From NCBI GenBank assembly GCA_964617665.1, contig CAZUAH010000219.1:1-21837 (forward strand): DNA of 21,837 nucleotides. The letters run 5' to 3'. The translations under genes were made by a program, and so were the position numbers. How positions within the stretch are numbered: position 1 is the stretch's first letter; the number at the start of each line of letters is the position of its first letter. This document shows positions 7,675 through 16,228 of this stretch, one piece after another. The stretch comes from JADHUC01 sp964617665 (lineage in GTDB: Bacteria; Planctomycetota; Planctomycetia; Pirellulales; Pirellulaceae). The notes under the pieces were generated by a model, which worked only from the letters and a program-made list of their open reading frames with translations, did not search any database and was not told the origin of the DNA.

Positions 7675-7982
7675 GGCACCGGCCGCGCCCCGCAAGCACA
7701 CGCAAACCGTAGACTCCGACCCCGTGTTCACCTGGATGTGAGCCTTCCGTGTGTCGGCCCTGTCGTTCTTGGCATACAACCCCACACAACAGGGTGTTCG
7801 CACGCGCAGCCTCTTCCGCACCGAAAAATCCCGCATCCTCCTCTAAGTCGACGCAATTTCACCATTTCCCCTGGACTATGCATAACTGCGTGCTAACTTT
7901 CCCATAGCCCCAAATATCGCCGCGTTAACGTTTCCTTTTTCAGCATTTGTGGCACCATCGTTCAAACCGGGAGGAACGCCCC
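7675..7982. other. Non-coding region before Arg-rich gene
   Basis: These 308 bp carry no credible gene. The first half is GC-rich; the part at about 7850-7945 is richer in A and T and presumably carries the promoter of the next gene, but I see no convincing -35/-10 pair. No terminator hairpin is evident after the anti-sigma gene. Confidence 0.4.
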
Positions 7983-8372
7983 GTGACAGAAGCCCTTCAA
8001 GAAGCAATGCAGATCGTGGAAGTGGAACGGCGAGCAGATGACCGACGCGGAAGTGACAGCGACCGGCGCCAGGAGAACATCCCGGTGGCCGTGGAACGAC
8101 GCAAGGAAGACCGTCGCAGGACCCAACGCCGACGCCAAATCGATCCGACCACCTGCGAACGTGACTATACCGCCGACGAGATCGACTTCATGCAAGCACT
8201 GGATGCATACAAGCGTCGCAGCGGACGCATGTTCCCAACTTGCAGTGAAATCCTAGAGGTTGTCCGATCGCTGGGATATGTGAAGCTCGGTAACGATGGT
8301 GAGCCGATCGCCGCTGAAATATCCGGATCACCGCAACTGGAGGGCGAGTCGCTGGATTCAGACGACGAGTAG
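7983..8372 (+). CDS. Conserved-looking small Arg-rich protein, unknown function
   Basis: 129 residues from a GTG at 7983. The start is chosen because GGGAGG ends 7 bp upstream; the frame extends further 5' but without a better start. The N-terminal half holds two related Arg-rich units, VERRADDRRGSDSDRRQ and VERRKEDRRRTQRRRQ, separated by about 13 residues. The second half (YTADEIDFMQALDAYKRRSGRMFPTCSEILEVVRSLGYVKL) looks like a small folded helical domain. The tail is acidic. I do not recognise a named family, although the second-half motif has the feel of a widespread planctomycete hypothetical. Nucleic-acid binding is a guess from charge only. The gene stands alone with a terminator behind it. 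Confidence 0.75.
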   Translation: MTEALQEAMQIVEVERRADDRRGSDSDRRQENIPVAVERRKEDRRRTQRRRQIDPTTCERDYTADEIDFMQALDAYKRRSGRMFPTCSEILEVVRSLGYVKLGNDGEPIAAEISGSPQLEGESLDSDDE

Positions 8373-8403
8373 TCGCAGAGCGACAGAGAGAAGAAGCAAA
8401 CCG

Positions 8404-8439
8404 AGAAGGGCGGCCGGGTGCCGTCCTTCTTGTGCTTTT
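8404..8439 (+). terminator. Rho-independent terminator
   Basis: A stem of 11 bp (AGAAGGGCGGC with GCCGTCCTTCT, one G-U pair) around a 5-nt loop is followed by TGTGCTTTT. The T-tract is interrupted, so strength is uncertain. It lies 31 bp after the Arg-rich protein gene. Confidence 0.65.
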
Positions 8440-8593
8440 CACTGCGAATGTCCCCATTCTGCACGCCACAACTCTCCAATTTGCCCTTGCCCTCGATAGC
8501 GAATGTGACTAACCTCCCGCCGCCTCTCGTAACGCCGCCAACCAACACATCAGGCGGGCGGCTCATATCCACTCTTCTTCTCGACAGGAAAGC

Positions 8594-9334
8594 GTGGCGA
8601 AAGTGAGTACATCAGCGTCTTCAGGGCGGCTATGCACGGTGGTTCTTGGAGTCCTCGCATTGGCATTGTCGGCTGGCTGTAAAATTGCCGCTGATGGCCA
8701 GAACTTGGCGGGCGTTCGGCATTACCAGCAGGGGCAGTACGAGGTGGCGATGCAGCGGTTTCAGCAAGCAGTCGCCGCCGATCCAAAGAACGCAGACGCG
8801 TACTACAACATGGCCGCAACGGTCCATCGCATGGGAACGGCCCGCAACGATCAGAAGTTATTGGGCCAGGCAGAAACGATGTACAACCGTTGTCTGGATG
8901 AAGACGAGAACCACGCGGACTGCCATCGTGGGTTGGCAGTTCTGCTGGCAGAAACAGGCCGTTCGGATCGTGCATTCAATCTGCTGAAGAACTGGGCGAT
9001 TCGAAGTCCCCAACTCGCAGATGCCCGGATCGAACTGGCCAGGCTGTACGAGGAGTTCGGCGACTCGGACACGGCCAAGGTCCACCTGACGGAAGCACTG
9101 AAGATCGACCAAGCCAGCGCACGCGCCTGGAATGCCCTAGGCCGCCTCCGAGAACAATCGGGCGAGTACGCTCAGGCCCTGGCAAACTACCAGCAATCCT
9201 ACAGGCTAAATCGCTTCCAGCCTCAGACTGCGGAACGAATTGCCGCGTTGAACCACACGTTGAGCGGCGGCGCCAGTCCCACTCGGCCCGGCGGCACGCG
9301 GATGGTGGACTCGAGTTCCTCTTCCACGCGATGA
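8594..9334 (+). CDS. TPR-repeat lipoprotein
   Basis: 246 residues. The N-terminus is a lipoprotein signal: a short basic region, a hydrophobic stretch (TVVLGVLALALSAG) and Cys29 as the acylation site. From about residue 37 there are several tetratricopeptide repeats, with hallmark segments such as YQQGQYEVAMQRFQQAVAADPKNADAYYNMA, ALKIDQASARAWNALGRLREQSGEYAQALANYQQSYRLN and a divergent central pair. TPR arrays mediate protein-protein contacts, so it is probably an envelope scaffold. The C-terminal 25 residues are Gly/Ser/Pro-rich. The start is GTG at 8594 with AGGAAAG directly upstream. It ends 8 bp before the convergent SDR gene, leaving almost no room for terminators. Confidence 0.85.
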   Translation: MAKVSTSASSGRLCTVVLGVLALALSAGCKIAADGQNLAGVRHYQQGQYEVAMQRFQQAVAADPKNADAYYNMAATVHRMGTARNDQKLLGQAETMYNRCLDEDENHADCHRGLAVLLAETGRSDRAFNLLKNWAIRSPQLADARIELARLYEEFGDSDTAKVHLTEALKIDQASARAWNALGRLREQSGEYAQALANYQQSYRLNRFQPQTAERIAALNHTLSGGASPTRPGGTRMVDSSSSSTR

Positions 9335-9342
9335 CCCGCGCG

Positions 9343-10308
9343 TCAGAAATCGAATACCTTCTCGCCCAAGAGTCGATCAAACCGGGCATCGCCAAGCAGG
9401 CGGCGAGCCAAACAGATCAACTTCGCCTGGACGCCAACCAAGTAACGCGTCTTTGGCTTTCGGCTCGTCAATGCATCTTCGATGACTCTTGCGACCTCAT
9501 CGGGATGATGTAACCAGCCTTGACCGTTCAGCAGCCGTCTCACTTTCCCCCACCCGTTTCGTGGCGGTGTGCTGAGTCTCTCCACGAACTCGGTCACGTT
9601 CTGAATGGTCGCTTCGTAGTCGGGGAAGTACAAGGCGAGTTCATCTTGGGGATACTGCGCCAGCTTCTGCGTGAATTCTTCCACGGTTTTGGACATCATT
9701 AGCGGTGTGTCGGTTGGCCCGGGTTCGATAATGGCAACGTGCATTCCCGATGGCTTCAGTTCCATTCGCAAGGCGTCGGAAAAGGCCTCCACCGCATATT
9801 TGGTGGCGCAGGTTGTCGCATGGTACTTGAACGAACACCTGCCGTTGACCGAACTCATGTTGACGATCCGTCCGTTGCCCTCGCGCAACAGTGGCAGGAA
9901 CGTCTTAGTTGTGGCCACCATTCCGAAGAAACCCACCTCCATTTCACTGCGGAAAACATCCAAGGGGAGCACTTCAACTGGGCCGAGGTTCTCATCCGCT
10001 GCATTGTTCACCAATCCGCCCAGCCGTATTCTGCGACTGGCCAACACCTCACGCACCTGCCGGGCCGCCTCTGCAATGGAGGCCTCGCTCGTCACATCAA
10101 GTAGCAGAGGAACGAGATTGTCTTGGTGTGTGGCCGCTTTCTTCAGGTTGTCGCCCTGTTCCGTCTTCCTAACGCCCGCAAAAACGAGATAGCCTCGCTC
10201 GTTTAACCGTGCGGCTGTCGCTGCACCAATTCCAGAGCCTGATCCCGTAATAACAAAGGCTCGGACGTCGCGGGCTTCGTTTCGTTTCGATTTCTTGAGA
10301 ATGCCCAC
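9343..10308 (-). CDS. SDR-fold oxidoreductase lacking the catalytic tyrosine
   Basis: 321 residues from a GTG. The Rossmann signature TGSGSGIG (residues 21-28), LLLDVTS, LVNNA (99-103) and IVNMSS (148-153) mark a classical short-chain dehydrogenase, and PGPTDTP (196-202) follows as usual. In the active-site segment the family's YxxxK should appear before the AVEAFSDALR helix. Here it reads ATTCATKYAVEA, with Lys170 in place but Thr166 where Tyr is expected. The only nearby Tyr is at 162. The codon is ACC, two changes from TAC, so a single-base error does not explain it. Full-length otherwise, with a C-terminal extension like retinol-dehydrogenase-type SDRs. The protein may bind NAD(P) without normal catalysis. 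Divergent from serC and convergent with the TPR gene. Confidence 0.9.
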   Translation of the reverse strand: MGILKKSKRNEARDVRAFVITGSGSGIGAATAARLNERGYLVFAGVRKTEQGDNLKKAATHQDNLVPLLLDVTSEASIAEAARQVREVLASRRIRLGGLVNNAADENLGPVEVLPLDVFRSEMEVGFFGMVATTKTFLPLLREGNGRIVNMSSVNGRCSFKYHATTCATKYAVEAFSDALRMELKPSGMHVAIIEPGPTDTPLMMSKTVEEFTQKLAQYPQDELALYFPDYEATIQNVTEFVERLSTPPRNGWGKVRRLLNGQGWLHHPDEVARVIEDALTSRKPKTRYLVGVQAKLICLARRLLGDARFDRLLGEKVFDF

Positions 10309-10649
10309 TCAGGTCACCGTTGGGGTCAAACAAGCGTTGGATCAGAAACATGTCGCCCACGATCGGGGCTATACTGACAGCACTATCGTAACAAGGAGCG
10401 CACCGGGCATCGAGAACGGTGCCAATCGTGCTTCGCTTGAGCCTATCGGGACACGATTTCGGGCGGCTCGACGATGGTCAAGCACATAACGTGCAATTCT
10501 CATGCACCAATCTCGGCGACATGGGCGTCGTGGGCCCATGAACGCACTACTTCAAATCTCCTCCCCGTTCTTCTCATACGGACCTTGGATGCATAAAATA
10601 CGCGATTCCCAGTTTCCCAACTCTCCTTTAGAACCACGGAACCAATGCG
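10309..10649. other. Divergent intergenic region, SDR/serC
   Basis: No credible gene is present in these 341 bp. It must hold promoters for both directions. The plus strand has a candidate at 10571-10599. The minus strand has TTGTTA and TATAGC (10394 to 10368) but with only 15 bp spacing, so it is weak. Confidence 0.4.
10571..10599 (+). promoter_or_regulatory. Possible serC promoter
   Basis: TTCTCA and TAAAAT are 17 bp apart, about 50 bp upstream of the serC ATG. The -10 element is good, the -35 poor. Confidence 0.35.
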
Positions 10650-11747
10650 ATGACGGATCGTGTCTTCAATTTCTCCGCCGGTCCAGCCGTGCTACCGCTC
10701 CCCGTTCTGGAGCAAGCCCAGCGGGAACTCCTTTCGCTGCCTGAGGTTGGGTCATCGGTCCTGGAGATCAGCCACCGAAGCAAGGCATTCTCGGAGATTC
10801 ACCAGTCAGCCAAGGAAAGCCTGAAAAATCTGTTGTCGGTACCTGACGACTACCATATTCTGTTCCTACAGGGGGGAGCCAGGCTGCAATTCTCGATGAT
10901 ACCCATGAATCTGCTTCGGGGTACGGACGCGTCCGCAGAATTCGTTCTGAGCGGCACGTGGGGTAAGAAGGCTCGGGAGGAGGCTGAGAAGGAAGGAACC
11001 GTTCGAGTGCTATGGGACGGCAAGGAAACGAACTACGACCGGCTGCCAAAGGTCGATCAGTTGGATTTGGATCCCAACGCAGCCTATATGTACATTACCT
11101 CGAACGAGACAATCCAGGGCGTTCAGTTTCCTACCGAGCCCGATACGGGCAACGTCCCGTTGGTATGTGACGCGTCATCAGATTTCCTCCACCGACCGGT
11201 GGACATCACACGGTACGGCATTCTGTTCGCGTGCGCCCAGAAGAACGCCGGGCCGGCGGGTGTCACCGTAGTGATCATCCGGAACGACCTGTTGGAACGC
11301 AGCCAGGATTCGCTGCCCGGTTATCTGAACTACCGCACCCATGCCGACGCCGATTCGATGTGGAACACGCCGCCATCGTTCGGTGTGTACATGGTCGGTT
11401 TGGTCGCTCGCTGGCTGCAGGACGAAATCGGCGGACTCGAGAAGATGTACAAACAGAATCGCGACAAGTCTGCCTTGCTGTACGAAGTGATCGACGAAAG
11501 CGATGGCTTCTATCGCGGACACGCGGTGCCGGATTGCCGCTCCGTAATGAATGTCGCGTTCCGGTTGCCTACCGAGGAATTGGACAAGAAGTTCCTCGCC
11601 GAGGCAGAGGCGAACAAGCTCTGCACGCTCAAGGGGCATCGCAGTGTTGGTGGCATGCGGGCTTCGATCTACAACGCCATGCCTGTGGAAGGCGTCCAGG
11701 CGTTGCGGGACTTCATGCGTGACTTTCACGCGAAGAACGCCGACTAG
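10650..11747 (+). CDS. serC: Phosphoserine aminotransferase
   Basis: 365 residues, the normal length. SerC converts 3-phosphohydroxypyruvate and glutamate to phosphoserine; in the DXP-dependent route of some bacteria it also makes 4-phosphohydroxythreonine for PLP. The N-terminus RVFNFSAGPAVLPLPVLEQAQREL is the family signature. ISHRSKAF, LQGGARLQFSMIPMNLL and VCDASSDFLHRPVD follow, and Lys198 in FACAQKNAGPAGVT is the expected PLP lysine. The C-terminus carries LKGHRSVGGMRASIYNAMP, the typical substrate-binding end. The ATG at 10650 gives the expected N-terminus; there is no clear Shine-Dalgarno site. serA follows after 28 bp, so the two form a serine operon. No serB-type phosphatase is in the window. 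Confidence 0.97.
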   Translation: MTDRVFNFSAGPAVLPLPVLEQAQRELLSLPEVGSSVLEISHRSKAFSEIHQSAKESLKNLLSVPDDYHILFLQGGARLQFSMIPMNLLRGTDASAEFVLSGTWGKKAREEAEKEGTVRVLWDGKETNYDRLPKVDQLDLDPNAAYMYITSNETIQGVQFPTEPDTGNVPLVCDASSDFLHRPVDITRYGILFACAQKNAGPAGVTVVIIRNDLLERSQDSLPGYLNYRTHADADSMWNTPPSFGVYMVGLVARWLQDEIGGLEKMYKQNRDKSALLYEVIDESDGFYRGHAVPDCRSVMNVAFRLPTEELDKKFLAEAEANKLCTLKGHRSVGGMRASIYNAMPVEGVQALRDFMRDFHAKNAD

Positions 11748-11775
11748 TAGTTATCGAAAGAATCGGAAAACAGAA

Positions 11776-13401
11776 ATGTCCAAGGTCATCGTACTTGATA
11801 ACATCGCTCAGGAAGGCCTCGATATGCTGGAGGCCGCCGAAGGCATCGAATACGAAGTTCGCACGGGGCTAGAGGGCGACGATCTGCGTCAAGCGCTCAC
11901 GGCATTCGACGGGGCGGTCTGTCGGAGCGGCGTGAAGATCACGGCCGATGCCCTGGAAGGCAACCGGCGATTGAAGGCGATCGTTCGAGCGGGCGTCGGC
12001 ACCGACAACATCGACAAGCCCATGGCAACGCGGCAGGGCATTGTGGTGATGAACACGCCAGCAGGAAACACGCTCAGCACAGCCGAGCACGCCTTTGCGT
12101 TGATGCTGGCCTTGTCGCGGAACATTGCGCCGGCTTACCAAAGCTTGGTCGAAGGCCGATGGGACAAGAAGGCTTACATGGGGACCCAGTTGGCGGACAA
12201 GACGTTGGGCATCGTCGGCTTGGGACGAATTGGAAAGGAGATGGCCAAACGAGCTCGGGCATTCGAAATGCGAGTGCTGGGTTACGATCCCTTCCTTTCA
12301 GCCGAAGCGGCCGAGAAGTTGGGAATCGAGTTGGTGGAAAATGTCCGTGACATGCTGCCAAAGATCGACTATCTGACCGTGCACACACCGCTGACGCCGG
12401 AAACCAAGAACCTGATCGGCGCAGAAGAAATCGAGATAATGAAACCGGGTGCGCGGTTGGTCAACGCGGCCCGCGGTGGTATCTACGACGAAGCGGCGCT
12501 CGCCGACGGATTGAAGAGCGGCAAACTCGGTGGCGTGGCGTTAGACGTTTATGCGAACGAACCCTGCAAGAAAAACTCCTTGTACGGCATGCCAAACGTG
12601 GTCTGCACGCCACACCTCGGTGCCAGCACCGGCGAGGCTCAGACGAACGTAGCGGTCGAGGCCGTGCAACTATTGATCAACTTCCTCACCACGGGCGAGA
12701 TCCGACACGCAGTGAATGTCGCGGCGGTGGCTCCAAAAACGTTGGCCGCGTTACGTGGACACCTGGACGTCGCCCATCGCCTGGGCCGCCTGTTGGCTCA
12801 ATGGCATGACGGCACCATCGAATCGTGTTCGCTCAGCTACCTTGGCGAGGTGGCTGACAAGGACACGCATCTTCTGACTTCGGCTTTCTGTGCCGGCCTG
12901 CTGGAAACGGCGATGGAAGAAGAAGTCAACATCATCAACGCTGACATCTTGCTTCGCGAGCACGGGATTCGACTCACTGAAGAGACGCAGAGCAAAGCGG
13001 GCATCTTCAGTTCCGCCATCACAGCCTCGCTTACTTGCGAAGGCCAGACGTACACAGCGGGTGGCACGTTGTTCGGAAACAATATGCCGCGACTGACACG
13101 GCTGGGCGATTTCTGGCTGGAGGCATACCTTGACGGCATCATGCTGGTCTTCACGCATGACGACATCCCTGGCATGATCGGAGGAGTAGGCACGATCTTC
13201 GGCTCGCACGGCACCAACATCGCTCAGATGTCGGTCGGGAGAAGCAGCGAGGAACCGGGCGGCGGTGCGATCGGTGTGTTGAACCTGGACGGTCTACCTT
13301 CGCAAGAGGCAATTGACGAAGTCGCGGCCTATCCAGGCATCCACAGCGTCAGGACGATTCAGTTGCCCGACGCTGGCGAAACGCCGCCGTGGTTGCAGTG
13401 A
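11776..13401 (+). CDS. serA: D-3-phosphoglycerate dehydrogenase, long form
   Basis: 541 residues from the ATG at 11776; the frame is open further upstream inside serC, but that part is not SerA-like. It oxidises 3-phosphoglycerate with NAD, the first step of serine synthesis. The substrate domain starts MSKVIVLDNIAQEGLDML. The NAD site is GIVGLGRIGKEM (GLGRIG at 148-153). The catalytic triad is Arg233 (NAARGG), Glu262 (NEP) and His280 (TPHLGAST). After about residue 310 comes the intervening ASB domain. A C-terminal ACT-like domain (about 455-530, GMIGGVGTIFGSHGTNIAQMSVGR) can bind serine for feedback inhibition. The length fits the long form; a G-rich repeat copy starts two bases after the stop. 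Confidence 0.97.
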   Translation: MSKVIVLDNIAQEGLDMLEAAEGIEYEVRTGLEGDDLRQALTAFDGAVCRSGVKITADALEGNRRLKAIVRAGVGTDNIDKPMATRQGIVVMNTPAGNTLSTAEHAFALMLALSRNIAPAYQSLVEGRWDKKAYMGTQLADKTLGIVGLGRIGKEMAKRARAFEMRVLGYDPFLSAEAAEKLGIELVENVRDMLPKIDYLTVHTPLTPETKNLIGAEEIEIMKPGARLVNAARGGIYDEAALADGLKSGKLGGVALDVYANEPCKKNSLYGMPNVVCTPHLGASTGEAQTNVAVEAVQLLINFLTTGEIRHAVNVAAVAPKTLAALRGHLDVAHRLGRLLAQWHDGTIESCSLSYLGEVADKDTHLLTSAFCAGLLETAMEEEVNIINADILLREHGIRLTEETQSKAGIFSSAITASLTCEGQTYTAGGTLFGNNMPRLTRLGDFWLEAYLDGIMLVFTHDDIPGMIGGVGTIFGSHGTNIAQMSVGRSSEEPGGGAIGVLNLDGLPSQEAIDEVAAYPGIHSVRTIQLPDAGETPPWLQ

Positions 13402-13402
13402 C

Positions 13403-13420
13403 GGGGCAGGGCAGGGGGGG
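13403..13420 (+). repeat. G-rich repeat copy 3
   Basis: GGGGCAGGGCAG plus six more G, two bases after the serA stop. Seven consecutive G at its end can supply a fourth G-run, so it meets a permissive G-quadruplex pattern. Its end lies six bases before the TTG start of the next gene, where a ribosome site would be. Confidence 0.8.
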
Positions 13421-13426
13421 TAATCG

Positions 13427-14176
13427 TTGCAGACATCCCACGACGCACTGGAAACGGTTACCGTCATCATTCCCGCACTGGACGAAGAGGAATCGCTGCC
13501 GCTCGTTCTGAATGACCTGCCCAGGGTTGGGCAAGTGATCGTTGTGGACAATGGCAGTCGAGACGCGACAGCCCTAGTGGCGGCACAGCACGGTGCCACG
13601 GTTGTGGCGGAACCGAGACGCGGCTACGGTGCGGCGTGTCTCCGTGGTCTGGCAACGATCGACAAATCTCGGGAAGACGGACGACCAACGCCAGAGGTCG
13701 TCGTGTTCGTTGATGCCGACTACAGCGACCACCCGGACCTTCTGCCGCAATTGATCGAGCCTATACTGGAAGGCCAATCGGATTTCGTTCTGGGATCCCG
13801 CCTACTCGGCCAGCGCGATCCCGGTGCCATGCCGCCACAGAGCGTCTATGGCAATCGCCTCGCGTGCCTGCTAATGCGCATCCTGTTTCGTGTTCGTTAC
13901 ACCGATTTAGGCCCGTTTCGAGCCATCAGCTATGCGAGCTTGCGCGAATTGGGAATGTCCGACCGGAATTTCGGTTGGACAATCGAAATGCAAATCAAAG
14001 CGGCACGCGCGGGGTTTCGCATCCAAGAAATCCCCGTACCGTATCGCCGGCGAGTCGGCACGAGCAAGATCAGCGGGACGATCAGCGGGACGATCAAGGC
14101 CGGCTCGAAGATACTGTATACAATTGCCAAGTATGGACTCCGCCGCTGGAAGCCGATTCAAAACGACGTCGTCTAG
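13427..14176 (+). CDS. Family 2 glycosyltransferase, DPM/DPG-synthase-like
   Basis: 249 residues, GT-A fold. The N-terminal strand VTVIIPALDEEESLPLVL, the DNGSRDAT motif (41-48), RGYGAACLRGL, and the metal-binding DAD (96-98, VVFVDADYSDHPDLL) mark an inverting GT2 enzyme. FVLGSRLLG and the later FGWTIEMQIKAARAGFRIQEIPVPYRRR are typical of enzymes that move a sugar from a nucleotide to polyprenyl phosphate. The SKISGTISGTIKAG segment is family-typical. No C-terminal membrane anchor is seen. The start is TTG at 13427; the only nearby G-rich ribosome-site candidate is the repeat at 13403-13420. The next gene, a GT-C membrane enzyme, starts 9 bp downstream, suggesting that this enzyme makes its lipid-linked donor. 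Confidence 0.85.
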   Translation: MQTSHDALETVTVIIPALDEEESLPLVLNDLPRVGQVIVVDNGSRDATALVAAQHGATVVAEPRRGYGAACLRGLATIDKSREDGRPTPEVVVFVDADYSDHPDLLPQLIEPILEGQSDFVLGSRLLGQRDPGAMPPQSVYGNRLACLLMRILFRVRYTDLGPFRAISYASLRELGMSDRNFGWTIEMQIKAARAGFRIQEIPVPYRRRVGTSKISGTISGTIKAGSKILYTIAKYGLRRWKPIQNDVV

Positions 14177-14185
14177 AGCACTCAC

Positions 14186-16003
14186 GTGAGTTCGCCAGAG
14201 TCAAAGGAAGTACCGCCGGCATCCAAGTGCACCCAGCCGAAGATCATGCTAGGTGTTCTCATTCTGCTTGCCGTAGCCTCCTGCGCGCTGTACGGCGGTG
14301 TAGCGAGGCTGAGCGGAAGATTCCATTACGGGTCGCCAGAAACCGAACGGCCGATCATCTGGATCTTGATTCTGTTTACGGCAGCGTTCCTCGTCTATTT
14401 GTTCGCGATTTGGGTTGCCGCGCGGGCCAAGCAGAATCGTTCGCTGCTTGGCGTCATTGTTGTCTCTTCGCTCGCATTCCGCATCACGCTGCTGCCATCG
14501 ACGCCGATTCAGGAAATTGATATCTACCGCTACTTGTGGGATGGAGCCGTATTGAGCAAGGGTGTCAGTCCGTTTCGCTATAGCCCCCAGCACGTGCGTG
14601 ATGCACCCAGTGATCAACGGCTTGACGAAGATCTCGCGCGACTGGTTCAAATGCGCGATTCCAATCCGTCACTGAACACGATTCTGAATCGCATCCACTA
14701 TCCTCAAGTGCCAACCGTCTATCCGCCGGTTAGCCAAGTTGTGTTCGCCGGTGCGGCACTGACCACGCCCGAAAGCGCTACGGTCGAATACCGCCTGATC
14801 GTCATGAAGATCTGGCTGGTCGCATTCGACATGCTGACGTTGACGCTTGTCATTGTGTTGCTTCGCCTGAGCGGATTACCGTTTGGTCTGTCAATCATCT
14901 ACGGCTGGTGTCCGCTACTAATGAAGGAAGTCGCCAACAGCGGACACTTGGACGCCATCGCCGTCCTTCTAACGGCGCTGTTCGCGTATCTGTTGGCCCG
15001 AATCTGTTTCTCGCAGAGACAGCGTAGCGCTGAATTGCGCAACGGGGCCAAGGGCGTGCCTGAGCAGACTCTGCCAGCTTCCTCTCGGTCGTGTTCCAAG
15101 TCAGCTCTCATCGCCATCGCGGCAGCTGTCGTCTTGGCGTTGGGTGTCGGAGCAAAACTGTACCCCGTTGTGCTGGCGCCGCTGTTGGCTATGTGCGTCG
15201 CACGGCACATCGGTTGGCGGATGTCGGCGTTAACCGTGTTGGCGTTCACTGGCATCGTGGTACTGATCATGTGGCCCATGGCTCCGCCTCGGATTCAGCA
15301 CGCCCCGAACGGTGATGAACTGGAGACAGCCGCACGAACTGGCGCAGAAGCCGCAACGCATGTTGGCGCGGATGATCCGAGCAAGGGGCTGGATACGTTC
15401 TTGCGCCGCTGGGAGATGAACGACTTCATCTTTCTGCTGTTGATCGAAAACATGAAACCCGCGGACGCGATACCAGCGAACCAAATAGCTTGGTTCTCGG
15501 TGGTGCCTGAATCGTTTAGGGAGAAAACGATCTCGCTGGTGCCAAAGAGGCAAAAAGACGATCGTTGGCAAGTCGCGTTCTATGTGGCACGAGCGGCCAC
15601 GGCTCTCGTGTTTCTGCTGCTTGCAGGCTGGTTTGCCTGGCGAGCCTTTCGCTCCTCCAACCGGACGGTTTGGCTGGAGTATTCGTTTCTCACGTTAGCC
15701 TGGTTCTGGCTGCTGTGCCCCACGCAGAATCCGTGGTACTGGACGTGGGTGTTGCCGCTGCTGCCATTTGCCCGCAGCCGTGTTTGGCTGGCCATGAGCG
15801 GACTTGTGTTGCTGTACTATCTAAGATTCTGGTTTGGGTATCATTTCTCCGAAACGCCCGTGCTGGGTACTGGCTATCACGGTTTGGCATTCTTTGATCT
15901 TGTAGTCACCTGGGTCGAATACGCTCCATGGTTTCTCTGGCTAACGATCACGTATCTCTGGTCGAAGCACGGCAAGAAAGATGATGAATCGCGCGGTTGC
16001 TGA
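14186..16003 (+). CDS. GT-C fold membrane glycosyltransferase
   Basis: 605 residues with about ten or more hydrophobic segments spread over the whole length (for example 20-40, 57-80, and later AIAAAVVLALGVG and FLTLAWFWLLCPTQNPWYWTWVLPLLPF). A first-loop acidic motif, QEIDIYRYLWDGAVLSKGVSPFRYSP (109-134), and YPPVSQVVF resemble the polyprenyl-phosphate mannosyltransferase/DUF2029 group of GT-C enzymes, which use lipid-linked sugars on the outer face of the membrane. The acidic residues Glu110 and Asp112 are the likely catalytic candidates. Start GTG at 14186, nine bases after the GT2 gene, which probably supplies its donor. The acceptor is unknown; planctomycete surface glycans or glycoproteins are possible. 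A loop of about 120 residues lies between helices at roughly residues 365-460. Confidence 0.8.
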   Translation: MSSPESKEVPPASKCTQPKIMLGVLILLAVASCALYGGVARLSGRFHYGSPETERPIIWILILFTAAFLVYLFAIWVAARAKQNRSLLGVIVVSSLAFRITLLPSTPIQEIDIYRYLWDGAVLSKGVSPFRYSPQHVRDAPSDQRLDEDLARLVQMRDSNPSLNTILNRIHYPQVPTVYPPVSQVVFAGAALTTPESATVEYRLIVMKIWLVAFDMLTLTLVIVLLRLSGLPFGLSIIYGWCPLLMKEVANSGHLDAIAVLLTALFAYLLARICFSQRQRSAELRNGAKGVPEQTLPASSRSCSKSALIAIAAAVVLALGVGAKLYPVVLAPLLAMCVARHIGWRMSALTVLAFTGIVVLIMWPMAPPRIQHAPNGDELETAARTGAEAATHVGADDPSKGLDTFLRRWEMNDFIFLLLIENMKPADAIPANQIAWFSVVPESFREKTISLVPKRQKDDRWQVAFYVARAATALVFLLLAGWFAWRAFRSSNRTVWLEYSFLTLAWFWLLCPTQNPWYWTWVLPLLPFARSRVWLAMSGLVLLYYLRFWFGYHFSETPVLGTGYHGLAFFDLVVTWVEYAPWFLWLTITYLWSKHGKKDDESRGC

Positions 16004-16012
16004 GCAACGAAC

Positions 16013-16029
16013 GGGGCAGGGCAGGGGGG
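16013..16029 (+). repeat. G-rich repeat copy 4
   Basis: An exact copy of the 17-base core, GGGGCAGGGCAGGGGGG, nine bases after the stop of the GT-C gene and about 200 bp before the BON-protein gene. A following CGGAG and a distant GGG may provide a fourth G-run. Confidence 0.8.
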
Positions 16030-16228
16030 CGGAGTTTGGGCAGATTCGCGTGTCCCGCAAGTCAATCGGTAATATCGTTACGATTGCAACCGATTCGCCA
16101 ACTTATCCAGCTTACACATCACAAGATCCAAAGATGTCTGGCAGAATCCGCCGATGTTCATCGCATACGTCGGCCAGATTGACCTGGACTCGAATCTAGA
16201 ATCAGACGCGTTTGCGAGGAAGCCTGCC

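Noticed and set aside
10871..10885. CAGGGGGGAGCC in serC resembling the repeat end
   Set aside because: It encodes the conserved LQGGAR motif of SerC and lacks the GGGCA units.
14069..14101. 12-bp tandem duplication in the glycosyltransferase gene (ISGTISGTI)
   Set aside because: SKISGTxxGT is a normal motif of this GT2 family, so the DNA repeat is coding constraint.
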